DNA of 64,000 bases, from contig NZ_JQML01000001.1 in the NCBI RefSeq assembly GCF_000744705.1, positions 496,001-560,000 of the forward strand, written 5' to 3'. The first letter of the stretch is position 1. The number at the start of each line of letters is the position of its first letter. The stretch comes from Streptacidiphilus albus JL83. Lineage in GTDB: Bacteria; Actinomycetota; Actinomycetes; Streptomycetales; Streptomycetaceae. The position numbers and the translations under genes were made by a program. The notes beneath the pieces are model-generated. The model worked only from the letters and a program-made list of their open reading frames with translations. It searched no databases and was not told the origin of the DNA. This document shows, in pieces, positions 17,424 to 26,357 of this stretch.

Positions 17424-18080
17424 TCAGATGTGTCCCTCACGCAGGGCGTAGGCCACCGCGTGGGCCCGGTTGCGCAGCTGCAGCCGGGTGGTGAGTCCGT
17501 GCATCACGTTCTTGACGGTGCGTTCGGAGTACGACAGTTTGCCGGCGATCTCGCCGGTGTCCAGTCCCTCGGCCACCAGCCGCAGCACGTCGACCTCGCG
17601 CGGCGCGAGCCCGGCGGAGGGGATGCCCCCGGGATGCGCGGCCGAGCTCCGCTGCAGGGTGCCCACCTGGGTGATCAGCCGCCCCAGCAGGTCGCCGGGC
17701 AGGTCGCCGTCGCCGCGCGAGGCGGCGAGCACGGCCTGGACCAGCCGGTGCCCGGTGGCCTCGTGCCGCCAGACGATGGCCCCGACCCCGCACTCGATCA
17801 CGTCGAGCAGGTCGGCCTCGCGGATCGACCGGACGACCAGGACGGCGCGCGCGCCGTCGGTCCGCACCAGCCGGCGCAGCCGGGACATGGTCGGCTGGTC
17901 CAGTGCGTCGGCCAGCAGGACGGCGACCCGTCCGGGCCGCTCGCTGGCCTGTTCGACCAGCTCTATCGCGGGTTCCTGGCGCAGTTGGCTGGTGACCCCG
18001 GCGAGGGAGATCGGATCCGGCGCGTGCACCGCGACCGGGATCCGGCTCAGCGCGCCCGCCGGTTCGAAGGACGTGTGCAA
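17424..18080 (-). CDS. LuxR-type regulator with degenerate receiver-like domain, CIS-linked
   Basis: 218 aa from a TTG at 18080; GGAGGAG stands six bases upstream of it, which decided the start. The N-terminal half (IPVAVHAPDPISLAGVTSQL, then RVAVLLADALDQPTMSRLRR) resembles a response-regulator receiver but with HAPD in place of the usual acidic pocket and no clear phospho-acceptor, so signalling by phosphorylation is doubtful. The C-terminal HTH is canonical LuxR: LAPREVDVLRLVAEGLDTGE, IAGKLSYSERTVKNVMHGLT, RLQLRNRAHAVAYAL. Located between the cap-protein gene and the large LuxR gene, it is a likely local regulator of the injection system. Confidence 0.85.
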   Translation of the reverse strand: MHTSFEPAGALSRIPVAVHAPDPISLAGVTSQLRQEPAIELVEQASERPGRVAVLLADALDQPTMSRLRRLVRTDGARAVLVVRSIREADLLDVIECGVGAIVWRHEATGHRLVQAVLAASRGDGDLPGDLLGRLITQVGTLQRSSAAHPGGIPSAGLAPREVDVLRLVAEGLDTGEIAGKLSYSERTVKNVMHGLTTRLQLRNRAHAVAYALREGHI

Positions 18081-18205
18081 GCGCTTCTCCTCCGTGCGTG
18101 CCCCGGCCGCCGCACGCGGCTCGGGAGAGGTCGCCGGACAGCCGGCTGCGGAAGCAGGACCTCCGCTCCATCGTGCTGTGCCCGGTGCGGCATCCGCAAT
18201 CGTGG

Positions 18206-21109
18206 TCACCCACGAGATGCACCACGAGCCGCAGCGCGGGCGGAACCACGAGATCCGCTCCGGTCCAGCGCTGCGGGGAGGCCGGTGCGGCGGCGGATGC
18301 CCAGCTTCCGGTAGGCGTTGGTCAGGTGGGTCTCCACCGTGCGCAGGGCGAGTTGCAGCAGTTCGGCGATCTCGGCGTTGGTCCGTCCCTCGGCCGCGAG
18401 GGCGGCGATCCGGTACTCGCTGTCGGTGAGTTCGGCCGGGCCGGCGTGCCCGGCGCCGGTGCGCCGGGTTCCGCCCTCGCGCAGCGCCCGTTCGGCGCCG
18501 GCCAGCAGCCGGGCGGCGCCCGCCTGTTCGGCGACGGCGGCGGCCTCCTGCAGCAGCGGTCGCGCCTGGCCCCACTGCCCGGCGGCGGTCAGCTGCCGCC
18601 CGCGCGCGAGCAGCGCCCTCACCAGCTCGGTGCCGGCCGGGGCGCCCCGCAGCGTGTCGACCGCCTGCGCCGAGAGTTCCAGGCCGCGTTGACCACCGGT
18701 CACCGCGCCCAGCGTCCGCAGGGCACGGCCCAGCACCCGGGGGGTGTCCCAGACCGCGGCGAGCCGGTGCTCCTCCTCGGCGAGGGCGATCGCCGGCTGC
18801 GGCCGACCGAGCGCGAGGTAGCACTCGGCGGCGGCCGAGCGCCACGGCGTGACCACCGGGGACACCACGTCCCGGGCCGTCTGCAGCCGTCCGCACTCCA
18901 GCAGGTCGTCGAGGGCGCCCAGGTGGTCGGCCGAGGCCGCGCGCAGCACGCCGCGTGCGTAGAGGAACCGGTTCAACTCCCAGCTGTCGTGCGCGTCCGC
19001 GGTGCCGATCCGGCCGGCGAGGCGGCGGGCCTCGGGCAGCCGGTCGGTCTCGACCAGCGCCAGCAGTGCGTTGGCCTGGAGGTTGGTCGGACCGGAGCCG
19101 GCGCCGCGGTCGGCGGGCAGCTCCCACACCCCGGGCTCCGCCAGCAGCTCCGGGAAGCGGTCGCGGGCGAGGGCGGTGTCCGCGCGGGTGTTGAGCAGGG
19201 CCAGGTGCATCGGGTGCAGCCGCAGCAGGCTCTGCTCGGCCAGACCGCGCCGGACCAGCCGGTCGGCCTCGTCCAGCTCGTCCGCCCACTGGGCGACGGT
19301 GGCCGCCGTGCCCAGCAGGTAGGGCTTGACCAGCGGGTCCTCGGGCACGGTCAGCAGCGTCCGGATCCGCTCCATGGCCCGCCCGGCCGACACCAGTCCG
19401 GCGGTCGCCTCGAACCGGACCACCAGGGCCTGTTCGGCCGGACCGAGCGCCACCGGTGAGCGTTCCTGCTCGTCGCGCAGACCGGAGTAGACCTGCTGCC
19501 GGATCTCCCGGTCGTGGTCGGAGAGCAGCGCGGACGCGGTCTGCACCGCGCGGCTCAGTCCCGGGTCGTCCCGCACGCTGCCGCCGAGGCCGCGCAGTAC
19601 CGCGAGCGCGGCCTGCGCCTCGCCCTGGGAGGCCAGCGCGGTGCTCATCGAGATGGCGGTCCGCACCCGGTCCTCCGGCTGCTCGTGCAGCCGGAGCGCC
19701 TCGGCGAGCCGGGAGATCCCGGCGGACTGCACGGTGGCGAACTCCAGCGAGCCGAGGTCGCCGAGGGTCGCGGCCCGGCGGCTGCGCGACATCGGTTCGT
19801 CCAGTGCGCGGCGCAGGTAGTCCACCGCGTCGGCGGTCCGGCCCGCGCCCACCGCAGTGGGCGCGGCGTCCAGCAGCACCTCCGCGGCCCACTCCGCGCC
19901 GACCGGCGGCGCCTGCAGCAGGTGTCCGGCCACCGCCTCGGCCCGGTCGCCGCGGCGGTACCGCAGCCGGGCCGCCGCCCGGTGGGTGGCCTGCCGGGCC
20001 GAGCGGGGCCAGCCGTCCAGCACCGCCCCGTGCAGCAGGCCGTGGGCGAAGCGCGGCTGTCCGCGCACCGGGTCCCGGCGCAGGATGCCCAGCCGCTCCA
20101 TCGCGGTGACCCAGCCGGACACCCTGGCGGGGTCGGCCCCGGCCACCGCGGCGAGCAGTTCCCCGGCGTCGTGGCCGTCCTCCAGCTCGGCCAGCGTCCG
20201 GGCTACGGCCGCGGTCCTGGGCCCGGCACTGTCGAGCCACCAGGAGACCGCGGCCGCGTAGGCGCCCGGGTAGAGGTCGGCGTGGCTGTCCGGCAGCGCC
20301 GCCGCGGCCGCACCGGCCCGGGCCGGCGTCCGCAGGTCGTCCAGCAGGGCCCGGAGCAGCAGCGGGTTGCCCGCTCCGGCCCGCACGCAGCCGTCCACCC
20401 AGGCGTCGCCGACCCGGTCACCGCCCCAGGCGCGGACCAGTTCCTCGACGGTGGTCCGGCTCAGCGGGGCGAGGGTACGGGTCCGCACCAGCGAGGGCGA
20501 CAGGGCGTGGGCGAGACCGGGCGCGGACGGCGCGATGTCGTACTGGCTGCGCTCGGTCGCCACCAGCAGCACCGGCAACTCGTCCAGCCTGCGCGCGATC
20601 CCGGTGAACCAGCGCCGTGAGGAGGGGTCGGCGAGGTGGACGTCGTCGACGGCCAGCAGCAGCGGCGAGTCGCCGGTGTACGAGCAGAGCAGCTGCCAGA
20701 GCCGACCAATGAACCGCCGCTGCCGGGCCGGGTCCGGCGGCTCGTCGGGTCCGGCGTCCGGGGCCGGGTCGGCCCCCAGCTCGGAGCAGGGGTCGAGGAG
20801 TTGGAGCACGGCGGCGTAGGCCGCGCCGGTGTTCTCGGCGGAGCAGCGGACCTTCAGCACCCGCATGCCCTGCCCGGTGCCCTCCTCGGCTGCCGCCTCC
20901 AGCAGGGAGGTGCGCCCGGTGCCGGTGGCACCCTTGAACAGCACCAGTCGGCCGGCCCCGCGCCGGGCGTGCCCGGCCTCGCGGGCCAACAGCGCCAGGG
21001 CGTCCTCGCGTTCCCGGAGCGGCCCGCAGCCCCGCTCGGACTCGTGCACCGGTCCCGGCGGCAGGCATCCCGCCGACTCCTCGACGTGGGTCATCCCGGC
21101 CGTACTCAC
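18206..21109 (-). CDS. Large LuxR-family (LAL/MalT-type) ATPase regulator, CIS-linked
   Basis: 967 aa from GTG at 21109; an in-frame TTG at 21133 is an alternative and lacks a better ribosome site. The N-terminal P-loop ATPase has Walker A GATGTGRTS (about residue 58) and Walker B-like LLLAVDDVHLADPSSRRWF. A long helical TPR-like middle section follows, and a C-terminal LuxR HTH reads ELTDSEYRIAALAAEGRTNA, EIAELLQLALRTVETHLTNA, YRKLGIRRRTGL. This is the LAL class of ATP-dependent activators. The gene lies upstream of and in line with the small LuxR gene (125-bp gap), suggesting a two-regulator cascade over the injection locus; S. coelicolor also has a LuxR-type gene beside its CIS locus. Confidence 0.9.
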   Translation of the reverse strand: MSTAGMTHVEESAGCLPPGPVHESERGCGPLREREDALALLAREAGHARRGAGRLVLFKGATGTGRTSLLEAAAEEGTGQGMRVLKVRCSAENTGAAYAAVLQLLDPCSELGADPAPDAGPDEPPDPARQRRFIGRLWQLLCSYTGDSPLLLAVDDVHLADPSSRRWFTGIARRLDELPVLLVATERSQYDIAPSAPGLAHALSPSLVRTRTLAPLSRTTVEELVRAWGGDRVGDAWVDGCVRAGAGNPLLLRALLDDLRTPARAGAAAAALPDSHADLYPGAYAAAVSWWLDSAGPRTAAVARTLAELEDGHDAGELLAAVAGADPARVSGWVTAMERLGILRRDPVRGQPRFAHGLLHGAVLDGWPRSARQATHRAAARLRYRRGDRAEAVAGHLLQAPPVGAEWAAEVLLDAAPTAVGAGRTADAVDYLRRALDEPMSRSRRAATLGDLGSLEFATVQSAGISRLAEALRLHEQPEDRVRTAISMSTALASQGEAQAALAVLRGLGGSVRDDPGLSRAVQTASALLSDHDREIRQQVYSGLRDEQERSPVALGPAEQALVVRFEATAGLVSAGRAMERIRTLLTVPEDPLVKPYLLGTAATVAQWADELDEADRLVRRGLAEQSLLRLHPMHLALLNTRADTALARDRFPELLAEPGVWELPADRGAGSGPTNLQANALLALVETDRLPEARRLAGRIGTADAHDSWELNRFLYARGVLRAASADHLGALDDLLECGRLQTARDVVSPVVTPWRSAAAECYLALGRPQPAIALAEEEHRLAAVWDTPRVLGRALRTLGAVTGGQRGLELSAQAVDTLRGAPAGTELVRALLARGRQLTAAGQWGQARPLLQEAAAVAEQAGAARLLAGAERALREGGTRRTGAGHAGPAELTDSEYRIAALAAEGRTNAEIAELLQLALRTVETHLTNAYRKLGIRRRTGLPAALDRSGSRGSARAAARGASRG

Positions 21110-21146
21110 CTTGTCCCGCTCGCCCCGTATCAAAGGTTCGTCCCAC

Positions 21147-21167
21147 TATCTGACTAGCTAGTAGATA
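21147..21167. promoter_or_regulatory. Inverted repeat upstream of the LAL regulator
   Basis: TATCTGACTAG joined directly to CTAGTAGATA. The arms match perfectly apart from one extra G in the left arm. It is AT-rich against a very GC-rich background and lies about 38 bp upstream of the GTG of the large LuxR gene, where an operator or activator box would be expected. Confidence 0.6.
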
Positions 21168-21836
21168 ATGACATGCCGTGTCCCCGTCATGAACACCGGC
21201 CCCTTCCGGACGGGCGGAATGTGGCCCATCTCTCCCTTTTGACGACTAATCAGCCGTATCCGGTTCTGCTGCCGTCCTACCCATGACCAACCGCAGATAT
21301 CCCCAGGTCAGCACCGGTGTGGCCATCGGAGATCCGTAGGCGAACCTCGGCGGCGGAGCGAAATGGCCCGGAATGCGGTTCGCCCGGTGTCCCGCCTCCC
21401 CCGCGCCCGCGCCCGGACTCGCACCGGCGGCGGATCCAGAACGGTGATCGGGCGCTGATCCCGCACGGAACCGGCGCACGGACCATCGGCTCACCGGGGA
21501 ACGCGTGGTCGGCGGAGACGGCGGCCGAGGGAATGTCATCTCCGGGGGCTTCTACCGGAGATACTCCCGGCCGGAGATGATGGGTCGGTCCCGCGCGAGT
21601 GCTTCCACCGTCAACCACGGCGCGATCCCGATCGGCGCCCCTGCTGGGCGACTTCCCGGGCGAGGCGCTGGGCAGCAGGGATACGATCCGGATCATGTCC
21701 GGCGCCCCGCTCTGCGCCGGTCCCGTCCTGCCGGCCAGCCCGATCCGCCCACTGCGCGACCTCCCGCAGCACGAGTTCCCGCAGCGGGCTTGACAGCTCC
21801 CCTGCCGTGTCCCCTCGTTCAGTCGAATGGAGTGCC
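21168..21836. other. Non-coding stretch between LAL regulator and ddaH
   Basis: 669 bp without a convincing gene. Several open frames exist but have no family resemblance and no consistent codon pattern. It must carry the promoters of both divergent neighbours; a TTGACG hexamer near 21239 is a possible -35 element, but no good -10 stands at the right distance. Confidence 0.5.
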
Positions 21837-22661
21837 ATGAACCGGTCGACGCAGGTCCGGGTCCCCCGCCCGCGCCACTACCTGATGTGCCGCCCCACCT
21901 ACTTCGAGGTGAGCTACACGATCAACCCCTGGATGGACCCGACCAAGCCGGTGGACACCCGCCTCGCTGTCCTCCAGTGGGAGCGGCTGCGGTCGCTGCA
22001 CCAGCAGTTGGGGCACCGGGTGGAGCTGATAGACCCGCTGCCCGGTCTGCCCGACATGGTGTACGCGGCCAACGGCGCCACCGTGGTGGACGGCCGGGTG
22101 CTCGGCGTCCGCTTCCGCAACGCCGAGCGGGCCGCCGAGGGCCCGGCCTACCTGGAGTGGTTCCGGGCCCGCGGCTACCTGGGCCACGACCCGGTCCATG
22201 TGAACGAGGGCGAGGGCGACTTCCTGCTCACCGACACCTGCCTGCTGGCCGGCCAGGGGTTCCGCAGCACCCCCGAGGGCCACGCCGAGGCCCAGGAGTT
22301 CCTCGGCCGCCCGGTGGTCGGCCTGGAACTGGTCGACCCGCGCTTCTACCACCTCGACACCGCACTCACGGTGCTCGACGGGGACGAGATCATGTACTAC
22401 CCGGAGGCCTTCTCCCCGGCCGCCCGGGCCCTGCTGGCGGAGCTCTTCCCGGACGCGATCCGGGTGAGCGAGGCGGACGCCCAGGTCTTCGGCCTCAACG
22501 CGGTCAGCGACGGCCTGCACGTGGTGCTGCCCGAGGCCGCGACCGGGGTGATGGAGAAGCTGCGCCGACGCGGCTTCCAGCCGATCGGCGTCGACCTGTC
22601 CGAGCTGCTCAAGGGCGGTGGCAGCGCCAAGTGCTGCACCCTGGAGATCCGCGGCCGCTGA
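21837..22661 (+). CDS. ddaH: N(G),N(G)-dimethylarginine dimethylaminohydrolase (dimethylargininase)
   Basis: 274 aa from ATG 21837. A cytosolic amidinotransferase-fold hydrolase that turns methylated arginine (or arginine-like guanidines) into citrulline. Visible landmarks: YFEVSYTINPWMD (substrate lid), DMVYAANGATVVDG, NEGEGDFLLTDTCLLAGQGF, FYHLDTALTVLD, catalytic His in SDGLHVVLPE, and the C-terminal nucleophile in SAKCCTLEIRGR (one of the two Cys). Length matches actinobacterial members. It stands alone between the CIS locus and the MMPL gene, with which it converges on a strong terminator. Confidence 0.9.
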   Translation: MNRSTQVRVPRPRHYLMCRPTYFEVSYTINPWMDPTKPVDTRLAVLQWERLRSLHQQLGHRVELIDPLPGLPDMVYAANGATVVDGRVLGVRFRNAERAAEGPAYLEWFRARGYLGHDPVHVNEGEGDFLLTDTCLLAGQGFRSTPEGHAEAQEFLGRPVVGLELVDPRFYHLDTALTVLDGDEIMYYPEAFSPAARALLAELFPDAIRVSEADAQVFGLNAVSDGLHVVLPEAATGVMEKLRRRGFQPIGVDLSELLKGGGSAKCCTLEIRGR

Positions 22662-22691
22662 GGGTCGCCGGACGGCCGGTCGTTGCCGCGC

Positions 22692-22721
22692 CGGCGGCGT
22701 TCCGGGCCCGGAACGCCGCCG
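22692..22721. terminator. Bidirectional terminator between ddaH and MMPL gene
   Basis: A perfect loopless palindrome of 30 bp; its left arm is CGGCGGCGTTCCGGG and the right arm is the exact complement. It sits about 30 bp after the ddaH stop and 12 bp after the MMPL stop, so it can serve both convergent genes. Confidence 0.8.
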
Positions 22722-22733
22722 CGCGCCGACGCC

Positions 22734-25019
22734 TCAGGTCAGGGATCCCTCCGCGTCCCGCAGCTCCGCCCGCTGCTGCTCCGTCGGTTCCTGCTCCGTC
22801 GGTTCCTGCTCTGCCCGCTCCTGCTCCACCCGGCCGGCCGCGGCGCGGTGGTGCTGGAGCCGCTCGCCCTCGATGTCGAGGTCGGGCAGCACCCGGGCCA
22901 GCGGGCGGGGCAGCCACCAGGCCGCGTGGCGGGTGAGCGCGAGCACCGCCGGGACGAAGGTCATCCGGATCACGAAGGCGTCCAGCAGGACTCCGACGGC
23001 CAGCGCGAAGGCGATCTGCTTGAGCATCTGGCTGTCGGTGCCGAGGAAGGCCGCGAAGACCGAGATCATGATCAGGGCGGCGGCGGTCACCACCCGAGCA
23101 CTGTGCCGGGCGCCGCTGTGCACGGCCGCGAGCGGCTGCTTGGTGCGGGCGTAGGCCTCGCGCATCCGGGAGACCAGGAACACCTCGTAGTCCATGGCCA
23201 GTCCGAACAGCACCGCCAGCAGGATGATCGGCAGGAAGCTGCTGACCGGCCCGGCCCGGTCCACCCCGATCAGGTTGCTGAAGTGGCCGAACTGGAAGAC
23301 CCCGACCATGGCGCCGAGGGTCGCCGCGATGGAGAGCAGGAAGCCGGCCGCCGCCTTGAGCGGCACCACGATCGAGCGGAAGACCAGCAGGAGCAGCAGC
23401 AGCGACAGCCCGACCACGACCGCGGCGAAGGGGATCAGCGCCGCGTTGAGCTTGGCCGAGACGTCCACGTCGACGGCGGTGCTGCCGGTGACGCCGATGG
23501 TCGCGCCGGTCTGCTGTCGGATGGTCCCCTCCTCCGCGCGGACGGCGTCGACCAGGTTCCGGGTGGCCTGGTCGCTGGGCGCACTGGCGGGGACGACCTG
23601 GATCAGCGCGGAGTCGGTGGCGGGGTTCAGGCTCGGTCGGCCGACGGCCGAGACGTCCGGCAGCGTCCGGAGGGTGGCCGCGATCCGGTCGGCGGCGGCG
23701 GTCGGGTCGGCGGCGTGGCTGGTGTCGGCGAGGATCAGCAGCGGACCGTTGAAGCCGGGGCCGAACTCCTTGCTGACCTGGTCGTAGGCCAGTCGCTGGG
23801 AGGAGCCGGCCGGGGCGGTGCCGTTGTCGGGCAGCGCCAGCCGCAGGCTGTGCACCGGCCAGGCGAGCGCGCCCAGCGCGACCAGGCAGGCCAGCACGGT
23901 CAGCAGCGGACGCCGGGTGACCAGGCGGAACCACCGCTCACCCGTGTTGGCGGGCTCGGCGCCGGCGCGTGAGGCGACCAGTTCGCGGCGCCTCGCCCGG
24001 GTGCCGGGCGGGGGTGTCAGCCGGTGGCCGGCGAAGCCGAGCAGCGCGGGCAGCAGGGTGGTGGCGACCGCGACGGCGACCAGCACGGCCGCGGCGGCGC
24101 TCAGCCCCATCACGGTCAGGTAGGGGATGCCGATCACGGACAGCCCGGCCATGGCGATGACGACGGTGAGTCCGGCGAAGACCACCGCGCTGCCGGCGGT
24201 TCCCACGGCCAGCGCGGCGGACTCCTGCGGTTCGGTGCCGAGCGCGAGTTGGGAGCGGTGGCGGCTGACGATGAACAGCGCGTAGTCGATTCCGACCGCC
24301 AGCCCGATCATCAGGGCCAGGCTCTGCGCGGTCGAGGAGATGGAGACCACGCCGGTCAGCGCCAGCACGCCGGCTATCGCGGTGACCACCCCGGCGATGG
24401 CGCTGACCAGCGGCAGCCCGGCGCTCAGCAGCGAGCCGAAGGTGATCACCAGGATGACCAGCGCGATGCCGACCCCGATCAGGTCGGAGCTCCCGGACTT
24501 CGAGGAGGCGGAGCTGAAGGCCGCGCCGCCGACCTGGACGTCCAGACCCGACTGACCGGCACTGCCGACGGCGCTCTTCAGCGCGTCCAGCGAGCCCGAC
24601 TGCAGTTGGCTCGCGGTGACCTCGTACTGGACCTGGGCGACGGCGGTGCTGCCGTCCGGCGAGACCGTGTGCGCGACCTCCGGGGAGACCACCTTGGCGA
24701 CCTGAGGCGCGGAGCCGGCCGCGGCCAGGGCGGTGCGGATCGCCTGCTGGTCGGCGGGGTCGGTCAGCTTCTGCCCGGCCGGCGCGGTGAACACGATCTG
24801 GGCGCTGGTGCCGGAGGAGGTCGGGAAGTCGCTGTGCATCCGGTCCAGCGCCTGCTGGGACTCGGAGCCGGGGATGGTGAAGGTGTTGTCCAGCTTGCCG
24901 GTGCCGCCGAAGGCGACCATGCAGGCCACGGTGGCGGAGATGAGCACGAGCCAGAGCGCCAGGACACGTCGTCGGTGGCGGAAGGCGAGGCTTCCGAGTC
25001 GGTACAGCAGGGTGGGCAT
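22734..25019 (-). CDS. MMPL/RND-family membrane transporter
   Basis: 761 aa from the ATG at 25019 (MPTLLYRLGSLAFRHRRRVL); in-frame sequence upstream contains the operators and is not coding. About 12 membrane helices in two halves, each with a large exterior loop. The MMPL signature appears twice: GIDYALFIVSRHRSQL in the first half and AMDYEVFLVSRMREAY in the second. The C-terminal tail is Gln/Glu-rich (EQERAEQEPTEQEPTEQQRA). Such proteins export lipids, polyketides or antimicrobials using proton motive force. It is divergent from a TetR gene and shares its two operators, so it is almost certainly induced when the TetR ligand (perhaps its own substrate) is present. Confidence 0.92.
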   Translation of the reverse strand: MPTLLYRLGSLAFRHRRRVLALWLVLISATVACMVAFGGTGKLDNTFTIPGSESQQALDRMHSDFPTSSGTSAQIVFTAPAGQKLTDPADQQAIRTALAAAGSAPQVAKVVSPEVAHTVSPDGSTAVAQVQYEVTASQLQSGSLDALKSAVGSAGQSGLDVQVGGAAFSSASSKSGSSDLIGVGIALVILVITFGSLLSAGLPLVSAIAGVVTAIAGVLALTGVVSISSTAQSLALMIGLAVGIDYALFIVSRHRSQLALGTEPQESAALAVGTAGSAVVFAGLTVVIAMAGLSVIGIPYLTVMGLSAAAAVLVAVAVATTLLPALLGFAGHRLTPPPGTRARRRELVASRAGAEPANTGERWFRLVTRRPLLTVLACLVALGALAWPVHSLRLALPDNGTAPAGSSQRLAYDQVSKEFGPGFNGPLLILADTSHAADPTAAADRIAATLRTLPDVSAVGRPSLNPATDSALIQVVPASAPSDQATRNLVDAVRAEEGTIRQQTGATIGVTGSTAVDVDVSAKLNAALIPFAAVVVGLSLLLLLLVFRSIVVPLKAAAGFLLSIAATLGAMVGVFQFGHFSNLIGVDRAGPVSSFLPIILLAVLFGLAMDYEVFLVSRMREAYARTKQPLAAVHSGARHSARVVTAAALIMISVFAAFLGTDSQMLKQIAFALAVGVLLDAFVIRMTFVPAVLALTRHAAWWLPRPLARVLPDLDIEGERLQHHRAAAGRVEQERAEQEPTEQEPTEQQRAELRDAEGSLT

Positions 25020-25077
25020 GGTGGCTCCGTGGGCTGGGATTCGCGGTCCGGGGTCCGCATGGCGCCGCCCTGGAAAC

Positions 25078-25117
25078 TGGCAGCTCTGCCACATTAACAA
25101 AGATGGCAGGACTGCCA
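25078..25117. promoter_or_regulatory. Twin perfect 14-bp operators between MMPL and TetR genes
   Basis: TGGCAGCTCTGCCA at 25078-25091 and TGGCAGGACTGCCA at 25104-25117, each a perfect 6+2+6 palindrome, with centres 26 bp apart. Read leftward, a TTGGCA / TAATGT pair with 16-bp spacing overlaps both, giving a candidate MMPL promoter that a bound TetR dimer pair would block. Confidence 0.85.
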
Positions 25118-25171
25118 AATACCGGGTCCGGCCGGCCCGGCCGGGGACGATCGGTCTGGGATGATTGCGGC

Positions 25172-25822
25172 GTGGAGACCGCACACGCCCGGGAGCCGGG
25201 ACGCCGAGAGCAGAACAAGCAGCGCACCCACCGTGCGCTGATCGAGGCGGCGGCGCGGCTGTTCCGGGAACGGGACTTCGAGTCGGTGACGGTGCGGGAC
25301 ATCGCCGAGGCCGCCGGCGTCGGGGAGCGGACCTTCTTCCGCTACTTCCCCTCCAAGGAGAGCCTGATCCTGCAGCAGGTTCGGGACCTGATCCCGCTGC
25401 TGGCCGAGGCGATCGGGGCCCGACCGGCCGAGGAACCGCCGCTGACCGCGCTGCGCAACAGCGTCCTCGACCTGGCCGGGCGCGAGGGCGCCGCCCCCGG
25501 CATCCTGCTGGTCGGCCCGCAGCCGCTGCAGCGCGACGCGGCCCGGCGGGGCGACCGCTTCCTGCTCGTCGACATGGAGGAGGCGGTGGAGTCCGCCTTC
25601 CTGGCCCGGCTGCTGCCGCCGGGCGCCGATCCCGCGAGCGCGGACCCCGGCACGGAACTGCGCGCGGCGGTGCTCTCCCGCGCCGGGGTCGCGGTCCTGC
25701 GCGCGGTCCGGCTCACCCATCTGCGCCGACCCGAGCTCCAGCAGCCCACGACCGACCTGAAGGGCCTGGTCCGGGCCGCCTTCGACGCACTGGGGCCCGA
25801 GGGCGGCGCGCCCGGGGGGTGA
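25172..25822 (+). CDS. TetR-family transcriptional repressor
   Basis: 216 aa from GTG 25172; an upstream in-frame ATG lies inside the operator and is unlikely. The N-terminal HTH is typical: THRALIEAAARLFRERDFES, VTVRDIAEAAGVGERTFFRY, FPSKESLIL (residues about 17-65). The ligand domain is helical and unremarkable (LLVGPQPLQRDAARRGDRFL). The acyl-CoA-like TetR subgroup with this C-terminal layout commonly controls efflux. It is divergent from the MMPL transporter and separated from it by two palindromes. Confidence 0.92.
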   Translation: METAHAREPGRREQNKQRTHRALIEAAARLFRERDFESVTVRDIAEAAGVGERTFFRYFPSKESLILQQVRDLIPLLAEAIGARPAEEPPLTALRNSVLDLAGREGAAPGILLVGPQPLQRDAARRGDRFLLVDMEEAVESAFLARLLPPGADPASADPGTELRAAVLSRAGVAVLRAVRLTHLRRPELQQPTTDLKGLVRAAFDALGPEGGAPGG

Positions 25823-25949
25823 CCCGGCGGGGCGATTCGCCCAGCCGGGTCGAGATTCCCCCGCCGCCGATGTCGAGATCCCGTGGCCGGCTCCGTCCCT
25901 GCCGTGACTGCGGCCACAATGGGTCGCACCAGCACCGAGGAGAACCGCC

Positions 25950-26357
25950 ATGGCCAAGTACCTGCTGCTCAAGCACTACCGGGGCGCCCCGAGCCCGGTC
26001 AACGACGTGCCCATGGACCGGTGGACCCCGGAGGAGGTCTCGGCCCACATGCAGTACATGCACGACTTCGCGGCCCGGCTGGTGACGACCGGCGAGCTCG
26101 TCGACAGCCAGGCGCTCTCCCCGGGCGGGACCTTCGTCCGGTACGACGGCGAGGGCCGCCCGCCGGTCACCGACGGCCCGTTCGCCGAGACCAAGGACCT
26201 GATCGCCGGCTGGATGGTGATCGACGTCGACAGCTACCCGCGCGCCCTCGAACTGGCCGGGGAGCTCTCCGCCGCCCCCGGGGCGGGCGGACGGCCGATC
26301 CACGAGTGGCTGGAGCTGCGCCCGTTCATGGGCGTCTCGCCCACCGTCACGGAGTGA
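25950..26357 (+). CDS. YCII-related DGPF-domain protein
   Basis: 135 aa. MAKYLLLKHYRGAPSP at the start and the diagnostic DGPF in RPPVTDGPFAETKDLIAGWM identify the YCII/DGPF family, small cytosolic ferredoxin-fold proteins thought to bind or act on a small molecule. AGGAG precedes the ATG. Its stop overlaps the GTG of the sigma-factor gene. DGPF genes paired with ECF42 sigma factors are an established, conserved arrangement, so the protein is likely part of the signal that controls that sigma factor. Confidence 0.9.
   Translation: MAKYLLLKHYRGAPSPVNDVPMDRWTPEEVSAHMQYMHDFAARLVTTGELVDSQALSPGGTFVRYDGEGRPPVTDGPFAETKDLIAGWMVIDVDSYPRALELAGELSAAPGAGGRPIHEWLELRPFMGVSPTVTE

Noticed and set aside
17424..20240. 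938-residue minus-strand open frame spanning both LuxR genes
   Set aside because: Only the last about 218 residues resemble a protein family; the rest is Arg/Pro/Gly-rich shadow of the LAL gene in another frame.
21168..21836. Small genes on either strand between the LAL regulator and ddaH
   Set aside because: Frames of 64-139 codons lack family similarity and convincing starts, and overlap one another on both strands.
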